NCBI RefSeq assembly: GCF_018129085.1
Contig: NZ_JAAGBB010000009.1
Location: 1 to 64,000, forward strand
DNA length: 64,000 bases
Reading direction: 5' to 3'
From: Plastoroseomonas hellenica
Lineage (GTDB): Bacteria; Pseudomonadota; Alphaproteobacteria; Acetobacterales; Acetobacteraceae
This document shows, one piece after another, positions 17,852 to 27,193 of this stretch. How positions within the stretch are numbered: the stretch's first letter is position 1; every line of letters begins with the position of its first letter. Both the position numbers and the translations under genes were made by a program. Below the pieces are notes generated by a model. That model saw nothing but the letters and a program-made list of their open reading frames with translations, ran no database searches and had not been told where the DNA came from.

Positions 17852-19509
17852 TCGAAGGCTTTTTCCGCAACGCCCGGCGGAATTTGGCGCGGCTGCGCCC
17901 GGTGCGCGTGTTGGAAGCGCCTTCCCGCCCCTTTCGGGACCTCTGGCCAGGCGATGCCGCGCGCGGCGCGCGGCTGATGCGCGGTGAGTTCGAGTGGGCC
18001 GGCACCGCGCGGCCGTTGCTGCCATCGGAGGATGACGGCACGCCGGGCACCGGCTGGGAGGATCAGGCGGGCACGCCACTCTGGCGCGCCGCGGCGCATG
18101 GCTTCCTGTGGCTGCGCGACCTGCGCACCCTCGGCACCGACGCGGCACGCATCCGCGCCCGCCTGCTGGCGGCCGACTGGCTCGCGGCCGGCGCCTCGGA
18201 GCCGGTGGCCAGCGCGCCGGAAGTGATGGGCGCCCGCATCTCCTCCTGGCTCGGCAACTGGGATTTCTTCGCGGCGACCGCGGAAGACGCCTTCCGCCAC
18301 GCGATCATGCAGCGCCTGGCACAGGATGCGCGGGCGCTGGTCTCGGCGCTGCCGGCGGAAGCCCAGCATCGCGGCGCGCTGGTCGCGCTGAAGGGCGCGC
18401 TGGCGGCCGCCGTCGCCCTCGACGAGGAAAGCTTCCTCCAGCGCTGCGTGCGCTTCCTGCCCGCGGAGCTGGAGCGGCAGTTCCACCCGGATGGCGGCCA
18501 TGTCGAGCGCAGCCCGGCGCAGCAACTCGAGGCGCTGAAGGACCTGATCGAGATCCGCAACCTGCTGCACGGCGTCGAGGTCGAGGCACCGCCGCACCTG
18601 ACCGTGGCGCTGGACCGCGCGGCGCCGGCGCTGCGCAGCCTGCGGCATGGCGATGGCGGCCTGGCGCTGTTCAACGGCACGCGGGAGGAAAGCTCCTCCA
18701 TGGTCGACCTGGTGCTGACCCAGGGCCAGGCGCGCAGCCGGACGCCCTTGTCGCTGCCGGAGACCGGCTTCCAGCGGCTGCAGGCCGGGCGCACGCTGGT
18801 GATCGTGGACTGCGGCGCGCCGCCCGGCGGGCGCGCGGGCAATATCGGCCCGGGCGGGGTGCCGCGCGGCGCCGACCGGTTGGCCCATGCCGGGACGCTC
18901 GCCTTCGAGATGTCGGTCGGGCGCGACCGCATGATCATCAATTGCGGCGCCGCGCCGGCGGCCGAAAGCGGCTGGTGCGATGCGCTGCGCGCGACCGCGG
19001 CGCATTCGACGCTGGTGCTCTCGGACACCAACAGCGCGGAGCTGCGCGATGGCGGGCTCGGCCGCCGGCCGGAGGTGGTGGAGGCCGACCGGCAGGAGGC
19101 GTCCGGCGCGCAATGGCTCGAGATGAGCCATGACGGCTATGCCAAGGCCTTCGGCGCGATCCACCGGCGGCGCCTCTACCTCTCGGAGTCCGGGGACGAC
19201 CTCCGCGGGGAGGATGCGGTGGAGCTCGCCGAAGGCAAGCCGCTGCCCGGCTTCGCGGTGCGCTTCCACCTGCATCCCGGTGTCACCGCCAATGCCCAGC
19301 AGGACGAGACCGCGGTGCTGCTGCGCCTCGCTTCCGGCATGGGCTGGCGGCTGCGCGCCAAGGGTGCCCGGGTCGCGATCGAGGAGAGCGTCCATCTCGG
19401 CGGCGATGCCCGGCGCAGCCAGCAGATCGCGCTCTACGCCGATGAGAACGCCGCTTCCGTGCAATGGGCGATCAGCCGGGTGAGCCTGCCGCCGCCGCCC
19501 GAAGCGTGA
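17848..19509 (+). CDS. Heparinase II/III family protein
   Basis: This 553-residue protein has an N-terminal helical toroid-type domain (about 30-290, with [54 protein letters not shown]) and the C-terminal Heparinase_II_III beta-sandwich (about 310-540: [43 protein letters not shown]). Family members are polysaccharide lyases, but the alphaproteobacterial branch near purH has no proven substrate. No signal peptide is visible, so it may act in the cytoplasm or leave by another route. Its ATG overlaps the rpe stop (ATGA). Context with a glycosyltransferase and a deacetylase suggests glycan handling. Confidence 0.88.
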   Translation: MIEGFFRNARRNLARLRPVRVLEAPSRPFRDLWPGDAARGARLMRGEFEWAGTARPLLPSEDDGTPGTGWEDQAGTPLWRAAAHGFLWLRDLRTLGTDAARIRARLLAADWLAAGASEPVASAPEVMGARISSWLGNWDFFAATAEDAFRHAIMQRLAQDARALVSALPAEAQHRGALVALKGALAAAVALDEESFLQRCVRFLPAELERQFHPDGGHVERSPAQQLEALKDLIEIRNLLHGVEVEAPPHLTVALDRAAPALRSLRHGDGGLALFNGTREESSSMVDLVLTQGQARSRTPLSLPETGFQRLQAGRTLVIVDCGAPPGGRAGNIGPGGVPRGADRLAHAGTLAFEMSVGRDRMIINCGAAPAAESGWCDALRATAAHSTLVLSDTNSAELRDGGLGRRPEVVEADRQEASGAQWLEMSHDGYAKAFGAIHRRRLYLSESGDDLRGEDAVELAEGKPLPGFAVRFHLHPGVTANAQQDETAVLLRLASGMGWRLRAKGARVAIEESVHLGGDARRSQQIALYADENAASVQWAISRVSLPPPPEA

Positions 19510-20615
19510 AGGTCATCCAGGTCACCAACGTCGATTTCGCGCTCCGGCACTTCCTGTTGCCGCTGATGCGTGGTGCGCGGCTGCGCGGGCATGAGGTGAT
19601 CGGTGCCGCGGCAGAGGGGCCGTTGCTCGAGGTGCCGCGCGCGGAAGGGTTCCGCATCGTGGCGCCGCCGATGGCGCGCAGCCTGAACCCGCTGGCGCAG
19701 TGGCGCGCCTATCGCGCGCTGCTGGCGCTGTTCCGCGTCGAGAAGCCGGATCTGGTGCATGCGCATATGCCGATCTCCGGCCTGATCGCACGGGCGGCGG
19801 CGAAACGCGCCGGCGTACCGCGCATCGCCTATACCTGCCACGGCTTCCTGTTCAACCAGCCCGGCCCGCTGTGGCGGCGCGGGCTGTCGTTGGCGCTGGA
19901 ATGGCTCGGCGGGCGGATGACCGACCGCTTCTTCACCGTGAGCGCGGAGGAGGCGCAGGACGCACGCCGCCTGCACATCCATGCGCAGGCGACGGCGGTG
20001 CTGAACGGGCGCGATCCAGCCGTCTTCCACCCCGACGCCGACGCCCGGGCGGCCCTTCGCGCCGAGTTCGGCGCGGCGGAGGATGATTGCGTCGTCGTCG
20101 TCGTCTCCCGCCTGGTGCGCCACAAGGGCCACCCAGAACTGCTGCGGGCGATGGAACGGGTGCCGGGCGCGGTGCTCTGGGTGGTGGGGGAACGCCTGCC
20201 CTCCGACCATGGCGAGGATCTGGAGCCGCATTTCGCACGGGCGGAGGCGATGCTCGGGCGGCGGCTGGTGCGGCTCGGCTATCGGCACGATGTCGCGCGC
20301 ATCCTGGCGGCGGCGGATGTCTTCGCCCTGCCCTCCCACTTCGAGGGGCTGCCGATGTCGATCATCGAGGCGATGCTGACCGGGCTGCCGGTGGTCGCGA
20401 CCGATGTGCGCGGCCCGCGCGAGCAGGTGGTGCCGGAAGCAACCGGGCTGCTGGTGCCGCCGGCGGAGGATGGGCCGCTGGCCGAGGCGCTTGCCCGCCT
20501 GGCGGGCGATCCGGCGCTGCGGCTGCGCATGGGGGAGGCAGGACGCGCCCGGGCGCTTGATCTCTTCGACGAATCCCGGGTGGTCGGACGCACACTGGAC
20601 CTTCTCGGCCTCTGA
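19506..20615 (+). CDS. Glycosyltransferase family 4 (GT-B)
   Basis: This 369-residue GT-B enzyme begins [21 protein letters not shown], a typical donor-independent N-domain start. It has HAHMPISGLIARAAAKRAG and YTCHGFLF in the acceptor domain. The C-domain has VSRLVRHKGHPELLRAM and the GT4 nucleotide-sugar motif ADVFALPSHFEGLPMSIIEAMLTGLPVVATDVRGPREQV, i.e. the E-x7-E pattern. It should transfer a sugar from UDP- or GDP-sugar to a lipid or polysaccharide acceptor at the inner face of the membrane. It starts at a GTG that overlaps the stop of the heparinase gene (GTGA). Its place inside the usual heparinase-purH neighbourhood is unusual. Confidence 0.9.
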   Translation: MKVIQVTNVDFALRHFLLPLMRGARLRGHEVIGAAAEGPLLEVPRAEGFRIVAPPMARSLNPLAQWRAYRALLALFRVEKPDLVHAHMPISGLIARAAAKRAGVPRIAYTCHGFLFNQPGPLWRRGLSLALEWLGGRMTDRFFTVSAEEAQDARRLHIHAQATAVLNGRDPAVFHPDADARAALRAEFGAAEDDCVVVVVSRLVRHKGHPELLRAMERVPGAVLWVVGERLPSDHGEDLEPHFARAEAMLGRRLVRLGYRHDVARILAAADVFALPSHFEGLPMSIIEAMLTGLPVVATDVRGPREQVVPEATGLLVPPAEDGPLAEALARLAGDPALRLRMGEAGRARALDLFDESRVVGRTLDLLGL

Positions 20616-20636
20616 GCCGCACGGCAGGATCGAGGC

Positions 20637-21572
20637 ATGACGCAGCTCCTGCCCGGCGGCATGCCGCCCGCCTCCCGCGACCTGCTCGGCCATGCCGGCC
20701 GCCCGCCGCATCCACGCTGGCCTGGGGATGCGCGGCTCGCGATCTCCTTCGTCGTGAATGTGGAGGAAGGCGCGGAGCTGTCGCTCGGCTCCGGCGACGA
20801 GCGGAACGAGCCGGTCCACGAGGTAAACCGGATCCTGGAAGGCGCGCCCGACCTCTGCATGGAAAGCCATTTCGCCTATGGCGCGCGGGTCGGCATCTGG
20901 CGGGTGCTGGACGCCTTCGATGCCTTCGGCCGCAAGGCGACTTTCTCCTCCTGCGGGCGCTGCATCGCGGCGACGCCGATCCTGGCCGCGGAGCCGGCGC
21001 GGCGCGGGCATGAGGTCAGCGCCCATGGCTGGCGTTGGGAAAGCCATGCCGGGATGGAGGAAGCGCTGGAACGCGCGGTGATCGCGGCGACCGTCGCTGC
21101 GATCGAGCGCGCCTCAGGCCAGCGCCCGGTCGGCTGGCACACCAAGAGCAGCGCTTCGGTGAACACCCGCCGGCTGCTCTGGGAGCATGGCGGCTTCCTC
21201 TATGACAGCGACGCCTATGACGACGACCTGCCGCGCATCCTGCCCGGCGCGCCGCCCGGGCATGTGCTGCTGCCTTATGCCTTCGACACCAACGACATGC
21301 GGTTCAGCCCGGGCGGCGGCTTTGTGCAGGCCCGGGATTTCTCGGATTACTGCATTGGCGCGATCGAGCGGCTGCTCAAGGAAGGCTCGGCCGGATCGCC
21401 GAAGATGCTCTCGATCGGCCTGCATCTGCGCTTCATCGGCCGTCCCGCGCGGATCGGAGGGCTGGAGGCGATCCTGGAACACATCGCGAACCGGCCGGAG
21501 ATCTGGGTCGCCCGGCGGCGTGATATCGCCGAGCATTGGCTGACGGTTGCGGGCGCCGGCGGGCGGGCGTAA
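20637..21572 (+). CDS. Polysaccharide deacetylase family protein, PuuE/allantoinase-like
   Basis: A 311-residue NodB-fold protein. Its N-terminus ([34 protein letters not shown]) matches the PuuE group, whose members include the metal-independent allantoinase of urate breakdown and peptidoglycan deacetylases. Further family blocks are the [18 protein letters not shown]-like stretch, [12 protein letters not shown] (about 125-136) and [19 protein letters not shown]. The classical D-H-H zinc triad of NodB enzymes is not obvious, as in PuuE itself. Either an amide hydrolase of purine catabolism or a glycan deacetylase is possible; the neighbours (GT4, heparinase, purH, nucleoside transporter) support both readings. 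An AGGATCGAGG ribosome site precedes the ATG. Confidence 0.8.
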   Translation: MTQLLPGGMPPASRDLLGHAGRPPHPRWPGDARLAISFVVNVEEGAELSLGSGDERNEPVHEVNRILEGAPDLCMESHFAYGARVGIWRVLDAFDAFGRKATFSSCGRCIAATPILAAEPARRGHEVSAHGWRWESHAGMEEALERAVIAATVAAIERASGQRPVGWHTKSSASVNTRRLLWEHGGFLYDSDAYDDDLPRILPGAPPGHVLLPYAFDTNDMRFSPGGGFVQARDFSDYCIGAIERLLKEGSAGSPKMLSIGLHLRFIGRPARIGGLEAILEHIANRPEIWVARRRDIAEHWLTVAGAGGRA

Positions 21573-21582
21573 TCCCCGCCGC

Positions 21583-23163
21583 ATGAGCGATACCCCTCTG
21601 CCCCTCCGCCGCGCCCTGATCTCGGTCTCCGACAAGACGGGGCTCATCGAATTCGGCCGCTTCCTCGCCGCGCGCGGGGTCGAGGTGCTGTCCACCGGCG
21701 GCACCGCCAAGGCGCTGCGCGAGGCCGGCGTGCCGGTGAAGGATGTCTCGGAGCACAGCGGCTTCCCGGAGATCCTGGACGGGCGGGTGAAGACGCTGGT
21801 GCCGCAGGTGCATGGCGGCATCCTCGGCCGGCGCGACCTGGCGGACCACCTGGCGCAGATGGACCAGCACGGCATCGCGCCGATCGACCTGGTGGCGGTG
21901 AACCTCTACCCCTTCGAGGCGACGGTCGCGAAGGGCGCCGGCTTCGAGGAGTGCATCGAGAACATCGATATCGGCGGTCCCGCGATGATCCGGAGCGCCG
22001 CCAAGAACCACGCCCATGTCGCGGTGCTGACGGAGCCCCAGCATTTCGCGGAGGTACAGGCCGAGATCGAGGCCAAGGGCGGCACCACCCTCGCCACCCG
22101 CCGGCGGCTGGCCGCCGCCGCCTATGCGCGGACCGCGGCCTATGACGCGGCGATCAGCTTCTGGTTCGCGAAGCAGGAAGGGCAGGATTTCCCGCCCCGC
22201 CTCGCGGTCGCGGGCGTGCTGAAGCAGACGCTGCGCTATGGCGAGAACCCGCACCAGAGTGCCGGCTTCTACCTGGACGGCAGCGCCCGCCCGGGCATCG
22301 CGACAGCGGTGCAGGTGCAGGGCAAGGAGCTCTCCTACAACAACCTGAACGACACCGATGCGGCCTATGAGTGCGTGGCCGAGTTCGCGGAACCCGCGAT
22401 CACCATCGTGAAGCACGCCAATCCCTGCGGTGTGGCGGTGGCAGGCGACCTCGCGACCGCCTGGGACCGGGCGCTGCTCTGCGACCCGGTTTCGGCCTTC
22501 GGCGGCATCGTCGCGGCGAACCGGGTGCTGGATGCGGCGGCGGCCGAGAAGATCACCGCGATCTTCACCGAAGTGGTCATCGCACCGGATGCGGACGAGG
22601 CGGCCCGCGCGATCTTCGCGAAGAAGAAGAACCTTCGCCTGCTGCTGACCGGCGGCCTGCCGGACCCGGCGGCGGCGGGCATGGTCTTCAAATCGGTCTC
22701 CGGGGGCTTCCTGGCGCAGTCGCGCGACGCCGGCCGGGTGGCCGAGGCGGGACTGAAGGTGGTGACCAGGCGCGTCCCGAGCGCCGAGGAGCTGGCCGAC
22801 CTGATCTTCGCCTTCCGCGTCTGCAAGCATGTGAAATCCAACGCCATCATCTATGCCAAGGGGCTGGCGACCGTCGGCATCGGCGCCGGGCAGATGAACC
22901 GGGTGGAGAGCAGCCGCATCGCCGCCTGGAAGTCCGAAGCGGCGGCCAAGGCGGCCGGCCTGCCGGAGCCGCTCGCCAAGGGCAGCGTCGTCGCCTCCGA
23001 CGCCTTCTTCCCCTTCGCCGATGGGCTGGAAACGGCGGCGGCGGCCGGGGCCACGGCGGTGATCCAGCCGGGCGGGTCGATGCGCGATGCCGAGGTGATC
23101 GCGGCGGCGGACGCGGCGGGCCTCGCCATGGTGTTCACGGGGATGCGACACTTCCGGCATTGA
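21583..23163 (+). CDS. purH: Bifunctional AICAR transformylase / IMP cyclohydrolase
   Basis: This 526-residue enzyme catalyses the last two steps of purine synthesis. The N-terminal MGS-like cyclohydrolase domain shows [36 protein letters not shown] and [15 protein letters not shown]. The C-terminal transformylase domain has [14 protein letters not shown], the catalytic [13 protein letters not shown] (Lys and His), and [24 protein letters not shown], then FTGMRHFRH at the end. The ATG at 21583 gives the usual N-terminus. It lies 10 bases after the deacetylase gene and 37 bases before rmuC, so it is part of the plus-strand run. Confidence 0.97.
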   Translation: MSDTPLPLRRALISVSDKTGLIEFGRFLAARGVEVLSTGGTAKALREAGVPVKDVSEHSGFPEILDGRVKTLVPQVHGGILGRRDLADHLAQMDQHGIAPIDLVAVNLYPFEATVAKGAGFEECIENIDIGGPAMIRSAAKNHAHVAVLTEPQHFAEVQAEIEAKGGTTLATRRRLAAAAYARTAAYDAAISFWFAKQEGQDFPPRLAVAGVLKQTLRYGENPHQSAGFYLDGSARPGIATAVQVQGKELSYNNLNDTDAAYECVAEFAEPAITIVKHANPCGVAVAGDLATAWDRALLCDPVSAFGGIVAANRVLDAAAAEKITAIFTEVVIAPDADEAARAIFAKKKNLRLLLTGGLPDPAAAGMVFKSVSGGFLAQSRDAGRVAEAGLKVVTRRVPSAEELADLIFAFRVCKHVKSNAIIYAKGLATVGIGAGQMNRVESSRIAAWKSEAAAKAAGLPEPLAKGSVVASDAFFPFADGLETAAAAGATAVIQPGGSMRDAEVIAAADAAGLAMVFTGMRHFRH

Positions 23164-23200
23164 GGGTGCGAGTCGCGCGCCCCATCGCGAGGGAGTGCGG

Positions 23201-24616
23201 ATGCCGCTGGAAAGCCTGCTGATCCTGGGGGTGCTGGCGCTGCTGGTGGTGCTGGTCGCGCTGCTGCTGATGCGGCGGCCGGCGCCCGACCCGGCGATCG
23301 GCGCGATGCAGGCGGCGCTCGATCGCCAGGCGGAGCGGATCGGCGCGATCCAGGGCGAACTCCGCAACGACATCCTGCGCGGCACTGCCGACATCGGCGA
23401 GAAGACTGCCGCCTTCACGCTCGATCAATCGAAGGCGGCGAATGAGGGCCAAGCCGCGACGCGCGCCGCGCTGGTGCAGCAGAAGGTCGAGCTGCTGGAC
23501 CAGATCGGCCTGCTGAAGCGCGACCTGACCCAGGCCAATGGCGACCTCCGCACCGCGCTCGCCGAGGGCCTGGCGAAGCAGCAGAAGGCGCTGGCCGAGG
23601 AGATGGTCGCAGCGCGCAACCTGATCGACCGCAAGGCGGAGGAGAGCCGCGCCGCTGTCGAAGCGCGGCTGAAGGAGATGCGGGAGGCGAATGACGCCCG
23701 CCTCGCCGACATCCAGAAGAGCGTGAACGAGCAGCTGCAGAGCGCCGTCGAGAAGCAGATGACGGAGAGCTTCACCCGCGTCATCGACCAGTTCAACGCG
23801 ATCCAGGCGATGATGGGGAATGTGCAGTCCGTTGCGTCGCAGGTGGGTGACCTCAAGCGGCTGTTCGGCAATGTGAAGACCCGCGGCGGCTGGGGCGAGA
23901 CCCAGGTGAAGGCGCTGCTCGACGACATCCTGCCGGCCGGTTCCTATGAGACCAATGTGAAGCTGCGGGACGACAGCGCCGATGCGGTGGAGTTCGCGGT
24001 GCTGATGCCGACCACCGGCGAGCAGCGCGTCTTCCTCGCCGTCGACGCGAAATTCCCGGTCGAGGATTACGAGCGGCTGCTGGCCGCCTGGGACGCCGCT
24101 GACCCCATCGCCGAAGCCCAGGCCCGACGCGGGCTTGAGGTGCGGGTGCGCGGCGAGGCCGCGAAGATCGGTGCCAAGTACATCTGCCCGCCGCGCACCG
24201 TCGAATTCGGCATCATGTATCTGCCGACCGAGGGCCTCTATGCCGAGATCGCGCGGATCCCCGGCCTGATCGACGATATCGGGCGCACGCATCGGGTGAT
24301 GATCCTCGGGCCGTCGCTGCTGCCGGCGATGCTGCGCACCATCCAGCTCGGCCATGTGACGCTCGCACTGTCGAAGAACGCCGAGGGCGTGCGCGACCTG
24401 CTGGCCGCGACCAAGGCCGAGATGGGCAAGATGGACCAGGTGCTGGGGAGCCTCGGCAAGCAGGTGGGCACCGTCTCCAACACCATCGGCCGCGCGCAGA
24501 CCCGCACCCGCGCGATCGCGCGCAAGCTGCGTGGCGTGGAGGCGATGCCGGGCGAGAGGGCGGAGGAATTGCTGGAGATCGGCATCGACGCCGATGAGGA
24601 GGACGAGGCGCCGTGA
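23201..24616 (+). CDS. rmuC: DNA recombination protein RmuC
   Basis: A 471-residue protein with one N-terminal membrane anchor ([19 protein letters not shown]). A long coiled coil follows (about 30-205, Ala/Glu/Lys/Gln-rich), then the conserved RmuC domain (about 215-415: [71 protein letters not shown]). RmuC limits recombination at short inverted repeats and has a PD-(D/E)XK-like nuclease core. A GGAG site at 23192-23195 fits the ATG at 23201 better than the GTG at 23195. The acidic C-terminus (DADEEDEAP) overlaps the GTG of the next gene by three bases. Confidence 0.93.
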   Translation: MPLESLLILGVLALLVVLVALLLMRRPAPDPAIGAMQAALDRQAERIGAIQGELRNDILRGTADIGEKTAAFTLDQSKAANEGQAATRAALVQQKVELLDQIGLLKRDLTQANGDLRTALAEGLAKQQKALAEEMVAARNLIDRKAEESRAAVEARLKEMREANDARLADIQKSVNEQLQSAVEKQMTESFTRVIDQFNAIQAMMGNVQSVASQVGDLKRLFGNVKTRGGWGETQVKALLDDILPAGSYETNVKLRDDSADAVEFAVLMPTTGEQRVFLAVDAKFPVEDYERLLAAWDAADPIAEAQARRGLEVRVRGEAAKIGAKYICPPRTVEFGIMYLPTEGLYAEIARIPGLIDDIGRTHRVMILGPSLLPAMLRTIQLGHVTLALSKNAEGVRDLLAATKAEMGKMDQVLGSLGKQVGTVSNTIGRAQTRTRAIARKLRGVEAMPGERAEELLEIGIDADEEDEAP

Positions 24617-25857
24617 GCCTCCTCCAGCTCCAGTCGGGCATCGGGCTGCTGCTGCTCGCCTTGCTCGCCTGGGTGCTGGGCGGTTGCCGGCGGGGCGTCT
24701 CCTGGCGGGTGGTGGTGGCCGGGCTCGCGGTGCAGGTGGCGCTCGGCGCCGCCCTGCTGCACGTGCCGGTGCTGCGCGCCGGCTTCGCGTTGGCGGGGGA
24801 TGCGGTATCGGCGCTGCAGCGCGCGACGGTCGCCGGCACCACGCTGGTCTTCGGCTATCTCGGCGGCGGCCCGCTGCCCTATGCGGAAGTCACGCCGGGC
24901 GCCAGCTTCATCATCTTCTTCCAGGCGCTGCCCCTGGTGCTGGTGGTCGGCGCGCTCTCCGCACTGTTCTATCACTGGCGGGTGTTGCCGGTGGTGGTGC
25001 GCGCCATGGCCGGGCTGCTGCAGCGGAGCTTCGGCCTCGGCGGTGCCGCGGGCTTCTCGGTCGCGGCCAATGTCTTCGTCGGCATGGTGGAAGCGCCGCT
25101 GCTGATCCGACCCTGGCTGGGGCGGCTCACCCGGTCCGAGCTCTTCGTGGTGATGGTGGCCGGGCTCGCGACCATCAGCGGCAATACGCTCGTGATCTAT
25201 GCGGCGGTGATCGCGCCGGTGGTGCCGGATGCGGCGGGGCAATTGCTGACCGCCTCCGTCATATCAGCTCCGGCGGCGGTGCTGGCGGGACTGCTGATGG
25301 TGCCGCCCCGCGCCGGGGATGTGGCGACGGAGGCGGAAGGCGTGGCGCCGCGGCTCTACTCCTCCTCCATGGAAGCGATCGTCGCGGGCACCACGGACGG
25401 GCTGCAGCTCCTGCTCGGCATCATGGCGTCGCTCATCGTCTTCGTGGCGCTGGCCACCCTCTTGAACCAGATGCTGGAGCCGCTGACCGGGCTGACCCTG
25501 CAAGTGATCGCCGGCTGGCTCTTCCGGCCGCTCGCCTTCGCCATGGGCGTCGGCACGGAAGAAGCCGCGGCGGTCGCGCGGTCGCTCGGGGTGAAGGTCA
25601 TCATCAATGAGTTCGTGTCCTATCTGGATCTCGCTGCGCATGGCGGCGGGCTCGCGGAACGGACACGGCTGATCCTGACCTATGCGCTCTGCGGCTTCAC
25701 CAATCTGGGCTCGGTCGGGATCATGGTCGCGGGCATGAGCGCGATGTGCCCGGAACGGCGGGCGGATATCGTGCGGCTCGGCCTGCCTTCGCTGGTGGCA
25801 GCCTCGATCGCCTGCTGCATGACCGGCGCGGTGGTGGGGCTGCTGACAGCGCCCTAG
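24613..25857 (+). CDS. CNT family concentrative nucleoside transporter (NupC-like)
   Basis: This 414-residue inner-membrane protein has about 10 hydrophobic segments and all CNT signatures: AAGFSVAANVFVGMVEAPLLI (the G-x-N-x-F-x-G-x2-E-A-P nucleoside site), VMVAGLATISGN, KVIINEFVSYLDL (N-E-F-V-x-Y) and YALCGFTNLGSVGI. It should import nucleosides with H+ or Na+. It starts with GTG inside the rmuC stop codon (GTGA), so it is translationally coupled to rmuC. Together with purH and the PuuE-like gene it gives this operon a purine theme. Confidence 0.92.
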   Translation: MSLLQLQSGIGLLLLALLAWVLGGCRRGVSWRVVVAGLAVQVALGAALLHVPVLRAGFALAGDAVSALQRATVAGTTLVFGYLGGGPLPYAEVTPGASFIIFFQALPLVLVVGALSALFYHWRVLPVVVRAMAGLLQRSFGLGGAAGFSVAANVFVGMVEAPLLIRPWLGRLTRSELFVVMVAGLATISGNTLVIYAAVIAPVVPDAAGQLLTASVISAPAAVLAGLLMVPPRAGDVATEAEGVAPRLYSSSMEAIVAGTTDGLQLLLGIMASLIVFVALATLLNQMLEPLTGLTLQVIAGWLFRPLAFAMGVGTEEAAAVARSLGVKVIINEFVSYLDLAAHGGGLAERTRLILTYALCGFTNLGSVGIMVAGMSAMCPERRADIVRLGLPSLVAASIACCMTGAVVGLLTAP

Positions 25858-25920
25858 GTTGGAGGGCGTAATTCACGTCTCCGGCTCAGGGAGCCTGCGA
25901 CAATCACGCCCTGAACGGAG

Positions 25921-26319
25921 ATGGCCATGAAGCTGAACCATGTCGCGAACCGGCTGGCGACCGAGCATTTCGAGACAGTGGTCACGATGCTGGCCGAATG
26001 CCTCGGCTTCGTGGAGCTGCGGCGGACCGAGCGCGCGATCTGGCTGCGCCAGCCCGGCGCCAATGTCGACCTGCAGTTCAGCCGCAGCCCGACCGCGAAC
26101 CGGGACGCGGACAAGCTGCGTTCGCAGGTCTCCTTCCTCAGCGACACGCCGCAGGCCGATCTGGAGCGCCTCGCCGACTGGGCCCGGGCGCGCGGGCTGG
26201 AGGCCAGCGTCGGCGCCTATTCGGACCGGGAATTCTACCTCGACCTGCCTGCGGCGCTGGTCGATTTCGTGATCGAGGCGATGCTGCCGGAGTTGGCGGA
26301 ATACGGCGTCGATACCTGA
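25921..26319 (+). CDS. VOC (glyoxalase-fold) family protein
   Basis: A 132-residue single vicinal-oxygen-chelate-type domain: MKLNHVANRLATEHFETVVTMLAECLGFVELRRTERAIWLRQPGANVDLQFS, then a second half ending FYLDLPAALVDFVIEAM. The first half has the His of a typical HVA/HV metal position, and the C-terminal half has only a weak Glu position, so metal binding is uncertain. Relatives include glyoxalases, dioxygenases and antibiotic-binding proteins. No substrate can be given. The 63-bp gap before it contains AGGGCGT and ACGCCCT as a loose inverted repeat (25862-25914), which I did not consider a convincing site. Confidence 0.75.
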   Translation: MAMKLNHVANRLATEHFETVVTMLAECLGFVELRRTERAIWLRQPGANVDLQFSRSPTANRDADKLRSQVSFLSDTPQADLERLADWARARGLEASVGAYSDREFYLDLPAALVDFVIEAMLPELAEYGVDT

Positions 26320-26347
26320 GACGATTGTTGCATTGTCCCGGCGAATG

Positions 26348-26363
26348 TGAAACACATGTTTCA
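26348..26363 (+). promoter_or_regulatory. Palindromic operator overlapping the rpiR-type start codon
   Basis: TGAAACA-CA-TGTTTCA has two perfect 7-bp arms with a 2-bp centre. Its last base is the A of the ATG at 26363. A possible -35 TTGTTG (26325-26330) lies 17 bp upstream of the palindrome's first half, so bound protein would cover the -10 region and the start. It is a good candidate for autoregulation by the RpiR protein encoded directly after it. Confidence 0.6.
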
Positions 26364-27193
26364 TGCTCGCCGACCGGATCCGCCGCGCGCTGTCGGACCT
26401 GCCCCCGCAATTGCGGGCGGCGGCGGAGCATCTGGCGGCGCATCCCTTCGAAGCCGCGACCCGCTCGATGCGCGCCATGGCCGCGGAATGCGGCGCATCG
26501 CCGGCAAGCTTCAGCCGGCTGGCGCAGGCGCTGGGCTTCGCGGGCTGGGATGCGCTACGCGAGGCCGCCATCGCGGAAAGCCGCCACGCCGCCCCCTATT
26601 CCTCCCGCGCCGCGCGGACCGTGCCGCGTGGCGGCGCCGTCGCCGAGGCCGACCAGGCCAATCTCGTCGCACTGGCGGCCTTGCCCGCGGAGGCGATCGA
26701 GGATGCCGCCGCGACCCTGCACCGGGCGCGGCGCATCCATGTCGCCGGCTTCCGGTCCTGCCGTGCGGTCGCGGTGCTGCTGCACTACCAGTTGAGCCTG
26801 TTCCGTGCCGAGGTGTCGCTGGTGGGCGATGCCGCGCTCGACCTCGACCTCGGCGCCATGCGGCGTGGCGAGGCCCTGGTGCTGACCGGCTTCAAGCCCT
26901 ATTCGCGCGCCAGCCTCGCCGCCATGGGGGCAGCCCGCGCCGCGGGGCTGGAGACGGTGGTGCTGGCCGATGACGCCACGGCACCGATCGCGCTCGGCGC
27001 CACCCATCTGCTGCTCTTCCCGATCGCGACGCCCGCATTCTTCCCGAGCCTGACCGCCGCCGTGGCGCTCGCCCAATCCCTCGCCGCCGCGGCCTTCACC
27101 CGCGGCGGCCGCACCGCGCTTGCCCGATTGCGCGCGAGCGAGGCCCGGCTCGACGCCCTTGCCGCCTATCTCCCGGAACCGGAGGAACCATGA
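26363..27193 (+). CDS. MurR/RpiR family transcriptional regulator
   Basis: This 276-residue protein has an N-terminal RpiR helix-turn-helix (about 1-75: LADRIRRALSDLPPQLRAAAEHLAAHPFEAATRSMRAMAAECGASPASFSRLAQALGF) and a C-terminal SIS sugar-phosphate-isomerase-like domain (about 100-240: IHVAGFRSCRAVAVLLHYQLSLF, RRGEALVLTGFKPYSRASLAAMGAARAAG). The class senses phosphosugars or, in many alphaproteobacteria, amino-acid-derived signals. Its stop overlaps the start of the aminotransferase gene by 4 bases, so it probably controls the aminotransferase and binding-protein genes and itself via the palindrome at its start. Confidence 0.9.
   Translation: MLADRIRRALSDLPPQLRAAAEHLAAHPFEAATRSMRAMAAECGASPASFSRLAQALGFAGWDALREAAIAESRHAAPYSSRAARTVPRGGAVAEADQANLVALAALPAEAIEDAAATLHRARRIHVAGFRSCRAVAVLLHYQLSLFRAEVSLVGDAALDLDLGAMRRGEALVLTGFKPYSRASLAAMGAARAAGLETVVLADDATAPIALGATHLLLFPIATPAFFPSLTAAVALAQSLAAAAFTRGGRTALARLRASEARLDALAAYLPEPEEP

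Noticed and set aside
24238-25242. Antisense frames with His/Asp-rich stretches over rmuC and the CNT gene
   Set aside because: Composition matches shadow frames; no start site or family motif.
25858-25920. AGGGCGT...ACGCCCT inverted repeat as terminator of the CNT gene
   Set aside because: The arms are far apart (about 40 bases) and there is no T-run.
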